A stretch of DNA of 64,000 bases from Streptomyces flaveolus (GTDB lineage Bacteria > Actinomycetota > Actinomycetes > Streptomycetales > Streptomycetaceae): contig NZ_JNWV01000010.1 of NCBI RefSeq assembly GCF_000716535.1, positions 231,759 to 295,758 of the forward strand, given 5' to 3'. A program made the position numbers and the translations under genes. This document shows, piece by piece, positions 45,921 to 53,982 of the stretch (position 1 is the stretch's first letter; each line of letters starts with the position of its first letter). The notes beneath the pieces are model-generated. The model did not search any database. It was given only the letters and a program-made list of their open reading frames with translations, and was not told the origin of the DNA.

Positions 45921-47732
45921 ATGGCCACTCCCCTGTCCGACTCAGCTCTGTCCCCGTCCCCGCTCAAGACGATCGCCGTCGTCGGCCTCGGCACCATGGG
46001 CACCGGCATCGCCGAGGTCCTCGCGAAGGCCGGCCGCGAGGTGATCGGCATCGACATCAGCGAGGCGCGGACCGCGCAGGCGCTCGCCACCCTGGAGGCC
46101 GCCACCGCCCGTGCCGTGGCGCGCGGCCGGCTCACCGAGGAGGAGCGCGCCCGGGCGCTGGCCCGGGTCCGCACCGCCACCGACCTCACCGCGGCGGCCG
46201 ACGCCGACCTCGTCATCGAGGTGGCCCCGGAGTCGTACGAGATCAAGCGGCAGATCCTCCGCGAGCTGGACGGCATCGTCCGTCCGGAGACGATCCTGGC
46301 GACCGGCACCAACGCGCTGTCGGTGACCCGGCTGGCGGCCGACTCGGCCCGTCCCGAGCGCGTGCTCGGCCTGCACTTCTTCAACCCGGCGCCGGCGATG
46401 CGGCTGGTCGAGGTCGTCTCCTCGGTGCTGACCGCGCCGCAGGCCGTGGGCGCCGTCACCGACCTCGCGATCGAGCTGGGCAAGGAGCCGGTCGCGGTCG
46501 GCGACCGCCCCGGCTTCGTCGCGGACGGACTGCTCTTCGGCTACCTCAACCAGGCCGCCGCCATGTACGAGGCCAAGTACGCCTCCCGGGAGGACATCGA
46601 CGCCGCCATGCGGCTCGGCTGCGGCCTGCCCATGGGCCCGCTCGCCCTGCTGGACCTGATCGGCATCGACACCGCGCGGACGGTCCTGGAGGCCATGTAC
46701 GCCGAGTCCCGGGACCGGCTGCACGCCCCCGCCCCGATCCTCAAGCAGCTCAGCGAGGCCGGCCTGACCGGCCGCAAGTCGGGGCGCGGCTTCTACACCT
46801 ACGAGGCGCCGGGCAGCGGGACGGTCGTGCCGGACGTGCTGACCCCGGCGACGGGCGGCTCGGCGGCCGCGGGCCGCGAGGTGCGCTCGGTGGGCGTCGC
46901 CGGCTCCGGCACCATGGCCTCCGGCATCGCCGAGGTGTTCGCCAAGGCGGGCTACGACGTCGTCCTGGCCGCCCGCAGCGAGGAGAAGGCGCAGGCCGCC
47001 AAGGCCCGTATCGGCAAGTCGCTCTCCCGCTCCGTCGACAAGGGCCGGCTGACCGCGGAGGCCGCGGCCCTGATCCTGGACCGGATCACGCCGGCCGGCT
47101 CCTACGACGCCTTCGCCGAGGTCGACCTGGCGGTGGAGGCGATCGCCGAGGACCTGGAGATCAAGCGGCAGCTCTTCGCCACGCTGGACAAGGTGTGCAA
47201 GCCGGGCGCGGTCCTGGCCACCACCACCTCGTCGCTGCCCGTCGTCGCCTGCGCCCGCGCCACCTCACGCCCGCAGGACGTGATCGGGATGCACTTCTTC
47301 AACCCCGCACCGGCGATGAAGCTGGTCGAGGTCGTGCGGACGGTGCTGACGGCGGACGACGTCCACGCCACCGTGCGCGAGGTCTGCGCGAAGATCAAGA
47401 AGCACGCGGTGGACTGCGGCGACCGCGCCGGTTTCATCGTGAACGCGCTGCTGTTCCCGTACCTCAACAACGCGATCAAGATGGTGCAGGAGCACTACGC
47501 GTCCCTCGACGACATCGACGCGGCGATGAAGCTGGGCGGCGGCTACCCGATGGGCCCCTTCGAACTGCTGGACGTGGTCGGGCTGGACGTCTCGCTGGCC
47601 ATCGAGAAGGTGCTGCACCGCGAGTTCCGCGACCCCGGTCTGGCCCCGGCGCCCCTGCTGGAGCACCTGGTGGCCGCGGGCTGCCTCGGCCGCAAGACCG
47701 GCCGCGGCTTCCGCGAGTATGCCCGCCGCTGA
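45921..47732 (+). CDS. Tandem-duplicated 3-hydroxybutyryl-CoA dehydrogenase
   Basis: 603-aa protein made of two complete 3-hydroxyacyl-CoA dehydrogenase units. First unit (~15-295): IAVVGLGTMGTGIAEVLAKA, GLHFFNPAPAMRLVEVV, GFVADGLLFGYLNQAA, LTGRKSGRGFYTY. Second unit (~320-603): VGVAGSGTMASGIAEVFAKA, GMHFFNPAPAMKLVEVVRTV, GFIVNALLFPYLNNAI, LGRKTGRGFREY. Both keep the NAD-binding glycines and the catalytic His of HFFNP. It reduces acetoacetyl-CoA to 3-hydroxybutyryl-CoA or the reverse, feeding crotonyl-CoA to Ccr encoded downstream. ATG 45921 follows GGAGTCCCGCG. Confidence 0.88.
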   Translation: MATPLSDSALSPSPLKTIAVVGLGTMGTGIAEVLAKAGREVIGIDISEARTAQALATLEAATARAVARGRLTEEERARALARVRTATDLTAAADADLVIEVAPESYEIKRQILRELDGIVRPETILATGTNALSVTRLAADSARPERVLGLHFFNPAPAMRLVEVVSSVLTAPQAVGAVTDLAIELGKEPVAVGDRPGFVADGLLFGYLNQAAAMYEAKYASREDIDAAMRLGCGLPMGPLALLDLIGIDTARTVLEAMYAESRDRLHAPAPILKQLSEAGLTGRKSGRGFYTYEAPGSGTVVPDVLTPATGGSAAAGREVRSVGVAGSGTMASGIAEVFAKAGYDVVLAARSEEKAQAAKARIGKSLSRSVDKGRLTAEAAALILDRITPAGSYDAFAEVDLAVEAIAEDLEIKRQLFATLDKVCKPGAVLATTTSSLPVVACARATSRPQDVIGMHFFNPAPAMKLVEVVRTVLTADDVHATVREVCAKIKKHAVDCGDRAGFIVNALLFPYLNNAIKMVQEHYASLDDIDAAMKLGGGYPMGPFELLDVVGLDVSLAIEKVLHREFRDPGLAPAPLLEHLVAAGCLGRKTGRGFREYARR

Positions 47733-47819
47733 CGGCGTCGGCGACTGGTTCCGGACGGAGGCGGACTGGGGCGGACTGCTCGACCCGGGCGGCTCTCCCC
47801 CGTCCGCCCGGTCCGGCTC

Positions 47820-47844
47820 TCCCCCGCCCTCCGGGGGCGGGGGA
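47820..47844 (+). terminator. Hairpin after the hydroxybutyryl-CoA dehydrogenase gene
   Basis: TCCCCCGCC / GGCGGGGGA arms (47820-47828, 47836-47844), 7-nt loop, no U-tract; may end or attenuate transcription before tetR. Confidence 0.45.
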
Positions 47845-47880
47845 CACCCCGGACCTGCGCATCGAGCTGCGCACATGCAG

Positions 47881-47886
47881 TACGTT
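47881..47886 (+). promoter_or_regulatory. -10 element TACGTT of tetR
   Basis: TACGTT with 6 nt to ATG 47893 and no Shine-Dalgarno; leaderless. The same hexamer is the -10 candidate of ccr. Upstream lies a direct repeat CTGCGCA (47855 and 47867, 12 bp apart). Confidence 0.45.
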
Positions 47887-47892
47887 CGGGTC

Positions 47893-48711
47893 ATGTCCCA
47901 GCCCGCCAAGTCCTCCCGTACACCAGCTACGCCCGACGCGCCGGAAAGTGCCGCAGGCAGTCGCGCCGCCGCCCAGCGGCTCAAGATGCGCCGAGAACTG
48001 GCGGCAGCAGCCATGGAGCTGTTCGCGACCAAGGGGTACGAGGCCACCACCGTCGACGAGATCGCCGCCGCCGCCGGCGTCGCCCGGCGCACCTTCTTCC
48101 GCCACTTCCGTTCCAAGGAAGAGGCGATCTTCCCGGACCACGACGACACGCTGATCCGCGCGGAGGCGGTCCTCAACGCCGCGCCCGCGCACGAGCACCC
48201 GCTCGACACCGTGTGCCGGGGCATCAAGGAGGTCATGAAGATGTACGCGGCGCGGCCGGAGATCTCGGTCGCCCGCTACAAGCTCACCCGCGAGGTGCCC
48301 ACCCTTCGTGAGGCCGAGATCGCCTCGGTGGCCCGGTACGAGCGCCTGTTCACGCGGTATCTGCTCGGCCATTTCGACGAGCACGCGCACGCCGACGACG
48401 CCAACGACGATCCGCTGCTGGCCGAGGTCGCCGCCTCCGCCGTGGTCACCGCCCACAACCACGTCCTCAGGCGCTGGCTGCGGGCGGGCGGCCAGGGGGA
48501 CGTGGAGGCACAGCTCGACCACGCCTTCGCGATCGTGCGCAAGACCTTCGGCACGGGGATCGGGGCCGGCCGCGACACGGCCTCCCGGCCGGCCGCCTCC
48601 GCGCCGGTGGCAGCCTCCGCCGAGGGCGAGGTGCTGGTGACCGTCGCACGCACCGACGCACCCCTGGAAGAGGTCATGCGCACCATCGAACAAGCCCTGA
48701 AGGAGCGCTGA
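47893..48711 (+). CDS. TetR/AcrR family transcriptional regulator
   Basis: 272-aa TetR-type regulator. The DNA-binding domain covers ~30-80 (KMRRELAAAAMELFATKGYE, TTVDEIAAAAGVARRTFFRH, FRSKEEAIF); the ligand domain follows, and the protein ends in an Ala-rich linker and a short C-terminal segment (LVTVARTDAPLEEVMRTIEQ), longer than the usual ~200 aa. Start ATG 47893 (MSQPAK); an in-frame ATG at 47875 (MQYVRV) would lie upstream of the predicted -10. Placed between the hydroxybutyryl-CoA dehydrogenase and ccr, it is the best candidate for controlling the ethylmalonyl-CoA genes. Confidence 0.82.
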   Translation: MSQPAKSSRTPATPDAPESAAGSRAAAQRLKMRRELAAAAMELFATKGYEATTVDEIAAAAGVARRTFFRHFRSKEEAIFPDHDDTLIRAEAVLNAAPAHEHPLDTVCRGIKEVMKMYAARPEISVARYKLTREVPTLREAEIASVARYERLFTRYLLGHFDEHAHADDANDDPLLAEVAASAVVTAHNHVLRRWLRAGGQGDVEAQLDHAFAIVRKTFGTGIGAGRDTASRPAASAPVAASAEGEVLVTVARTDAPLEEVMRTIEQALKER

Positions 48712-48731
48712 CCCGCCCTTCCCCCTGTGAC

Positions 48732-48759
48732 AACGGCCACCCTCCGGGTGGCCGTTTTT
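48732..48759 (+). terminator. Intrinsic terminator after tetR
   Basis: AACGGCCACCC / GGGTGGCCGTT stem (11 bp), loop TCC, followed by a run of T to 48759; the clearest intrinsic terminator of the window. Confidence 0.85.
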
Positions 48760-49099
48760 GCATGTCAGCGCCCTTTTTGACCCGCCGGCACAGGCCCGTT
48801 CGATCGATCATCGCTCATCTGTCAAGTAAAGATTTCATTTGAGAGGAAGTTCTGGCACTCAGTGCCTTGCGGGGTGACACGCGGTGTCATACGTTGAAGG
48901 TGTCCGGGCTGTCCCCGCAGACCATCACCTGCGCGCCCGAACGCCTGCGTCACAGGCAACCTCCCGCGCCACAACGCGCTGCCGAAGCACCACCGAGCCG
49001 GACCGACGGCACACCCTCACCACCCTCAGCAGCACTGACAGCACCGACGAACCCTTAGGCGCCCCTCCCTCAGGGCGCTCACCCGCCGGAGGCAACACC
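48760..49099 (+). promoter_or_regulatory. ccr leader and control region
   Basis: 340 nt without a gene. An unusually AT-rich patch (48820-48852) precedes two palindromes: GGCACTCAGTGCC (48854-48866) and TGACACGCGGTGTCA (48875-48889). Promoter candidate: TTGCGG (48867-48872), 17-nt spacer, TACGTT (48890-48895); the second palindrome fills the spacer. The remaining ~200 nt leader has an open frame without a ribosome site. Shine-Dalgarno GGAGG lies at 49088-49092. Confidence 0.6.
48875..48889. promoter_or_regulatory. Operator-like palindrome in the ccr promoter
   Basis: TGACAC-GCG-GTGTCA: perfect 6-bp arms with a 3-nt centre, lying between the -35 and -10 candidates of ccr. This is the position of a repressor operator. 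The adjacent tetR is a natural candidate. Confidence 0.55.
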
Positions 49100-50443
49100 G
49101 TGACCGTGAAGGACATCCTGGACGCGATCCAGTCGAAGGACGCCACGTCCGCCGACTTCGCCGCCCTGCAGCTCCCCGACTCGTACCGCGCGATCACCGT
49201 CCACAAGGACGAGACGGAGATGTTCGCGGGCCTGGAGACCCGCGACAAGGACCCGCGCAAGTCGATCCACCTGGACGAGGTCCCCGTGCCCGAGCTGGGC
49301 CCGGGCGAGGCCCTGGTGGCCGTCATGGCCTCCTCGGTGAACTACAACTCGGTGTGGACCTCGATCTTCGAGCCGGTGCCGACGTTCGCCTTCCTGGAGC
49401 GCTACGGCAAGCTGTCGCCGCTGACCAAGCGACACGACCTGCCGTACCACATCATCGGCTCCGACCTCGCGGGCGTCGTCCTGCGCACCGGCCCCGGCGT
49501 CAACGCCTGGCAGCCCGGTGACGAGGTCGTCGCGCACTGCCTGAGCGTCGAGCTGGAGTCGCCCGACGGCCACGACGACACCATGCTCGACCCCGAGCAG
49601 CGCATCTGGGGCTTCGAGACCAACTTCGGCGGCCTCGCGGAGATCGCGCTGGTCAAGACGAACCAGCTGATGCCGAAGCCGAAGCACCTCACCTGGGAGG
49701 AGGCCGCGGCCCCGGGCCTGGTGAACTCCACCGCCTACCGCCAGCTGGTCTCCCGCAACGGTGCCGCCATGAAGCAGGGCGACAACGTCCTGATCTGGGG
49801 CGCGAGCGGCGGGCTCGGCTCGTACGCCACGCAGTTCGCGCTCGCGGGCGGCGCCAACCCGATCTGTGTCGTCTCCTCGCCCCAGAAGGCGGAGATCTGC
49901 CGCTCGATGGGCGCCGAGGCGATCATCGACCGCAACGCCGAGGGCTACAAGTTCTGGAAGGACGAGCACACCCAGGACCCCAAGGAGTGGAAGCGCTTCG
50001 GCAAGCGCATCCGCGAACTCACCGGCGGTGAGGACATCGACATCGTCTTCGAGCACCCCGGCCGCGAGACCTTCGGCGCCTCCGTCTACGTCACCCGCAA
50101 GGGCGGCACCATCACCACCTGCGCGTCGACCTCGGGCTACATGCACGAGTACGACAACCGGTACCTGTGGATGTCCCTGAAGCGGATCATCGGCTCGCAC
50201 TTCGCCAACTACCGCGAGGCGTACGAGGCCAACCGCCTGATCGCCAAGGGCAAGATCCACCCCACGCTGTCGAAGACGTACTCCCTGGAGGAGACCGGCC
50301 AGGCGGCCTACGACGTCCACCGCAACCTGCACCAGGGCAAGGTCGGCGTCCTGTGCCTCGCCCCCGAGCAGGGCCTGGGCGTGCGCGACGAGGAGATGCG
50401 CGCGAAGCACATCGACGCCATCAACCGCTTCCGGAACGTCTGA
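49100..50443 (+). CDS. ccr: Crotonyl-CoA carboxylase/reductase
   Basis: 447-aa medium-chain dehydrogenase/reductase-type Ccr, highly conserved among streptomycetes. It reductively carboxylates crotonyl-CoA with NADPH and CO2 to ethylmalonyl-CoA. Seen: KDILDAIQSKDATSADF at the N-terminus, ASSVNYNSVWTSIFEPV (~78-94), GSDLAGVVLRTGPGVNAWQP, the NADPH loop IWGASGGLGSYATQFALAGG (~232-251), GGTITTCASTSGYMHEYDNR and the C-terminal IDAINRFRNV. Start GTG 49100 with GGAGG 7 nt upstream; a GTG two codons later is possible. First gene of ccr-ecm-mcl1-mch-mcd. Confidence 0.95.
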   Translation: MTVKDILDAIQSKDATSADFAALQLPDSYRAITVHKDETEMFAGLETRDKDPRKSIHLDEVPVPELGPGEALVAVMASSVNYNSVWTSIFEPVPTFAFLERYGKLSPLTKRHDLPYHIIGSDLAGVVLRTGPGVNAWQPGDEVVAHCLSVELESPDGHDDTMLDPEQRIWGFETNFGGLAEIALVKTNQLMPKPKHLTWEEAAAPGLVNSTAYRQLVSRNGAAMKQGDNVLIWGASGGLGSYATQFALAGGANPICVVSSPQKAEICRSMGAEAIIDRNAEGYKFWKDEHTQDPKEWKRFGKRIRELTGGEDIDIVFEHPGRETFGASVYVTRKGGTITTCASTSGYMHEYDNRYLWMSLKRIIGSHFANYREAYEANRLIAKGKIHPTLSKTYSLEETGQAAYDVHRNLHQGKVGVLCLAPEQGLGVRDEEMRAKHIDAINRFRNV

Positions 50444-50460
50444 GAGCCGGGAGGTCATAG

Positions 50461-52500
50461 ATGACAGAGCGTCAGGCGCAAAAGGAAAGGGACCGGCCGT
50501 GGCTCATGCGGACCTACGCCGGTCACTCCACGGCGGAGGCCTCCAACGAGCTGTACCGGCGCAACCTCGCCAAGGGCCAGACCGGTCTGTCGGTGGCGTT
50601 CGACCTGCCGACGCAGACCGGCTACGACCCCGACCACATCCTCGCGCGCGGCGAGGTCGGCCGGGTGGGCGTGCCCGTCGCGCACCTCGGTGACATGCGC
50701 CGGCTGTTCCAGGACATCCCCCTGGAGCAGATGAACACCTCGATGACGATCAACGCCACCGCCATGTGGCTGCTGGCGCTCTACCAGGTCGTCGCGGAGG
50801 AGCAGGGCGCGGACATCACCAAGCTCCAGGGCACGACCCAGAACGACATCGTCAAGGAGTACCTGTCCCGCGGGACGCACGTCTTCCCGCCGGAACCCTC
50901 GCTCCGCCTGACGACGGACATGATCGCGTACACGGTCTCCCACATCCCGAAGTGGAACCCGATCAACATCTGCAGCTACCACCTGCAGGAGGCCGGGGCC
51001 ACGCCGGTGCAGGAGATCGCGTACGCGATGTCCACCGCCATCGCCGTCCTCGACGCCGTGCGCGACTCCGGCCAGGTGCCGCAGGAGCGCATGGGGGACG
51101 TCGTCGCCCGCATCTCCTTCTTCGTGAACGCGGGCGTCCGCTTCATCGAGGAGATGTGCAAGATGCGGGCGTTCGGCCGCATCTGGGACAAGGTCACCCG
51201 TGAGCGGTACGGCATCGAGAACCCCAAGCAGCGCCGGTTCCGGTACGGCGTCCAGGTCAACTCGCTCGGCCTGACCGAGGCGCAGCCGGAGAACAACGTC
51301 CAGCGGATCGTGCTGGAGATGCTGGCGGTCACCCTCTCCAAGGACGCACGCGCGCGTGCCGTGCAGCTGCCCGCCTGGAACGAGGCGCTGGGCCTGCCCC
51401 GGCCCTGGGACCAGCAGTGGAGCCTGCGCATCCAGCAGGTGCTCGCCTACGAGAGCGACCTGCTGGAGTACGACGACATCTTCGAGGGCTCGAAGGTGAT
51501 CGAGGCGAAGGTGGACCAGCTGGTCGAGGACACCCTCGCGGAGATCGACCGCATCCAGGAGATGGGGGGCGCGCTGGCCGCCGTGGAGTCCGGCTACCTC
51601 AAGTCGCAGCTGGTCGCCTCGCACGCCGAGCGCCGGGCCCGGATCGAGTCCGGCGAGGAGAAGATCGTCGGCGTCAACATCTTCGAGGGCACCGAGCCGA
51701 ACCCGCTGACGGCCGATCTGGACACCGCCATCATGACGGTCGACCCGGCGGTCGAGGCCCGCGTCATCGACTCGCTCCAGCGCTGGCGGGACACCCGCTA
51801 CCAGCCGCCCTTCAACCACCCGCGCCCCTGCAAGGCGCTGGAGCGGCTGAAGGAGGCCGCCAAGGGCACCGACAACCTGATGGAGGCCACGCTGGAGTGC
51901 GCCCGCGCCGGGGTCACCACGGGCGAGTGGGCGGGCGCCCTGCGCGAGGTGTTCGGCGAGTACCGGGCACCCACCGGGGTCTCCTCCGCACCGGTGGCCG
52001 TCGCCGCCGAGGCCGGCTCGGCGCTCGCCGAGGTGCGCGCCAAGGCGGACGCCACCGCCCGCGAGCTGGGCGTCGGCAAACTGCGCTTCCTGGTCGGCAA
52101 GCCGGGCCTGGACGGGCACTCCAACGGCGCCGAGCAGATCGCCGTCCGCGCGCGGGACGCCGGCTTCGAGGTGGTGTACCAGGGCATCCGGCTGACGCCC
52201 GAGCAGATAGTGGACGCGGCCCTGGCCGAGGACGTCCACGCCGTGGGCCTGTCGATCCTGTCCGGCTCGCACGCCCAACTGGTCCCCGATGTGCTCCAGC
52301 GGCTGCGTGTGGCCGGTGCCACAGATATACCGGTGATCGCCGGTGGCATCATCCCCAACGGTGACGCCGACCAGCTGAGGGAAGCCGGAGTGGCCGCCGT
52401 CTTCACCCCGAAGGACTTCGACATCACCGGGATCATCGGCCGCATCGTCGACGAGATCCGGAAAGCGAACAAGCTCGACCCCCTGGAGGTCCCCGCATGA
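50461..52500 (+). CDS. ecm: Ethylmalonyl-CoA mutase (MeaA-like)
   Basis: 679-aa adenosylcobalamin-dependent acyl-CoA mutase, single chain. Substrate-binding TIM barrel ~1-530 (RPWLMRTYAGHSTAEASNEL, YRRNLAKGQTGLSVAFDLPT, LEQMNTSMTINATAMWLLAL) and a C-terminal B12 domain ~545-670 with GKPGLDGHSNGAEQIAVRAR, the DxHxxG cobalamin-ligand motif, plus SILSGSHAQL and AGGIIPNGD. It converts ethylmalonyl-CoA to methylsuccinyl-CoA; the assignment over methylmalonyl-CoA mutase rests on the operon and family length. Start ATG with GGGAGG 7 nt upstream, 17 nt after ccr. Confidence 0.92.
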   Translation: MTERQAQKERDRPWLMRTYAGHSTAEASNELYRRNLAKGQTGLSVAFDLPTQTGYDPDHILARGEVGRVGVPVAHLGDMRRLFQDIPLEQMNTSMTINATAMWLLALYQVVAEEQGADITKLQGTTQNDIVKEYLSRGTHVFPPEPSLRLTTDMIAYTVSHIPKWNPINICSYHLQEAGATPVQEIAYAMSTAIAVLDAVRDSGQVPQERMGDVVARISFFVNAGVRFIEEMCKMRAFGRIWDKVTRERYGIENPKQRRFRYGVQVNSLGLTEAQPENNVQRIVLEMLAVTLSKDARARAVQLPAWNEALGLPRPWDQQWSLRIQQVLAYESDLLEYDDIFEGSKVIEAKVDQLVEDTLAEIDRIQEMGGALAAVESGYLKSQLVASHAERRARIESGEEKIVGVNIFEGTEPNPLTADLDTAIMTVDPAVEARVIDSLQRWRDTRYQPPFNHPRPCKALERLKEAAKGTDNLMEATLECARAGVTTGEWAGALREVFGEYRAPTGVSSAPVAVAAEAGSALAEVRAKADATARELGVGKLRFLVGKPGLDGHSNGAEQIAVRARDAGFEVVYQGIRLTPEQIVDAALAEDVHAVGLSILSGSHAQLVPDVLQRLRVAGATDIPVIAGGIIPNGDADQLREAGVAAVFTPKDFDITGIIGRIVDEIRKANKLDPLEVPA

Positions 52501-53462
52501 CCACGCCTGTCAACCGCCTTCGCCCGCGGCGCTCCTGCCTGGCCGTGCCGGGCTCGAACCCGCGCTTCCTGGAGAAGGCGCAGGGCCTCCCCGCGGACCA
52601 GGTCTTCCTGGACCTGGAGGACGCGTGCGCGCCGCTCGCCAAGCCCGAGGCGCGGCACACCATCGTCAAGTTCCTCAACGAGGGCGACTGGACGGGCAAG
52701 ACGCGCGTGGTCCGGGTCAACGACTGGACGACCGAATGGACGTACCGGGACGTCGTCACGGTGGTGGAGGGCGCGGGCCCGAACCTGGACTGCATCATGC
52801 TGCCGAAGGTGCAGAACGCCCAGCAGGTCGTCGCCCTGGACCTGCTGCTGACGCAGATCGAGAAGACGATGGGCTTCGAGGTCGGCCGGATCGGCATCGA
52901 GGCCCAGATCGAGAACGCGCAGGGCCTGAACAACGTCAACGAGATCGCGCAGGCCTCCCCGCGCATCGAGACGATCATCTTCGGCCCGGCCGACTTCATG
53001 GCCTCCATCAACATGAAGTCCCTGGTCGTGGGCGAGCAGCCGCCCGGCTACCCGGCGGACGCCTACCACTACATCCTGATGAAGATCCTGATGGCCGCCC
53101 GCGCCAACGACCTCCAGGCCATCGACGGCCCCTACCTGCAGATCCGCAACGTCGACGGCTTCCGCGAGGTCGCCGGCCGCGCCGCCGCGCTGGGCTTCGA
53201 CGGCAAGTGGGTGCTGCACCCGGGCCAGGTCGACGCCGCCAACGAGGTCTTCTCGCCGTCGCAGGAGGACTACGACCACGCCGAGCTGATCCTGGACGCG
53301 TACGACTACTACACGTCCGAGGCCGGCGGAAAGAAGGGTTCCGCGATGCTCGGCGACGAGATGATCGACGAGGCCAGCCGCAAGATGGCGCTGGTCATCG
53401 CGGGCAAGGGCCGCGCCGCCGGCATGCAGCGCACCAGCACGTTCGAGATCCCGGAGGCGTGA
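52497..53462 (+). CDS. mcl1: Beta-methylmalyl-CoA/malyl-CoA lyase (CitE-like)
   Basis: 321-aa HpcH/HpaI aldolase/citrate-lyase beta-like enzyme. Seen: RSCLAVPGSNPRFLEKAQGL (~12-31), VFLDLEDACAPLAK (~36-49; metal/acid region), RVNDWTTEWTYRDV, IMLPKVQNAQQVV, IEAQIENAQGLNNVNEI, FGPADFMASI, and WVLHPGQVDAANEVF. In the ethylmalonyl-CoA pathway it cleaves beta-methylmalyl-CoA to glyoxylate and propionyl-CoA. ATG 52497 overlaps the ecm stop (ATGA). Confidence 0.92.
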   Translation: MTTPVNRLRPRRSCLAVPGSNPRFLEKAQGLPADQVFLDLEDACAPLAKPEARHTIVKFLNEGDWTGKTRVVRVNDWTTEWTYRDVVTVVEGAGPNLDCIMLPKVQNAQQVVALDLLLTQIEKTMGFEVGRIGIEAQIENAQGLNNVNEIAQASPRIETIIFGPADFMASINMKSLVVGEQPPGYPADAYHYILMKILMAARANDLQAIDGPYLQIRNVDGFREVAGRAAALGFDGKWVLHPGQVDAANEVFSPSQEDYDHAELILDAYDYYTSEAGGKKGSAMLGDEMIDEASRKMALVIAGKGRAAGMQRTSTFEIPEA

Positions 53463-53467
53463 CGGCG

Positions 53468-53980
53468 ATGCAGTTCGGACGCACGTACGAGGAGTTCGAG
53501 GTCGGGGCGACGTACAAGCACTGGCCGGGCAAGACGGTCACGGAGTACGACGACCACCTGTTCTGTCTCCTCACCATGAACCACCACCCGCTCCACATGG
53601 ACACCAACTACGCGGAGAAGACGACGGACTTCGGCAAGAACGTCGTCGTCGGGAACTACATCTACTCCCTGCTGCTCGGCATGTCCGTCCCGGACATCTC
53701 CGGCAAGGCGATCGCCAACCTGGAGATCGAGTCGCTGAAGCACGTGGCGCCGACGTTCCACGGCGACACGATCTACGGCGAGACGACCGTGCTCGACAAG
53801 TGGCCGTCGAAGTCGAAGAACGACCGCGGGATCGTCTACGTCGAGACCAAGGGCTACAAGCAGGACGGCACCCTGGTGTGCGTCTTCCGCCGCAAGGTGA
53901 TGGTGCCCACCGAGACGTACATCAAGGAGCGCGGCGGCGAGCAGCCGGGCCGCCCCGAGCTCAAGGAGCAGGAGAAGTAG
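53468..53980 (+). CDS. mch: Mesaconyl-CoA hydratase (MaoC-like)
   Basis: 170-aa MaoC/hotdog hydratase: RTYEEFEVGATYKHWPGKTV (~5-24), FCLLTMNHHPLHMDTNYAEK (~35-54, with the Asp/His-bearing hydratase motif), GNYIYSLLLGMSVPDISGKA, ESLKHVAPTFHGDTIYGETT and VFRRKVMVPTETYIKE. It hydrates mesaconyl-CoA to beta-methylmalyl-CoA. Start: ATG 53468, because GGAGG (53453-53457) is 10 nt upstream; the GTG at 53459 that overlaps the mcl1 stop would be only 1 nt from it. Confidence 0.9.
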   Translation: MQFGRTYEEFEVGATYKHWPGKTVTEYDDHLFCLLTMNHHPLHMDTNYAEKTTDFGKNVVVGNYIYSLLLGMSVPDISGKAIANLEIESLKHVAPTFHGDTIYGETTVLDKWPSKSKNDRGIVYVETKGYKQDGTLVCVFRRKVMVPTETYIKERGGEQPGRPELKEQEK

Positions 53981-53982
53981 CC

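Noticed and set aside
48884..49099. N-terminal extension of Ccr from an upstream ATG at 48891 or nearby
   Set aside because: The extension is Thr/Ser/Arg-rich, unlike any Ccr, while GGAGG with GTG 49100 gives the usual N-terminus.
49091..50460. Minus-strand frame opposite ccr as a gene
   Set aside because: Antisense to a highly conserved enzyme, with no domain and no ribosome site.
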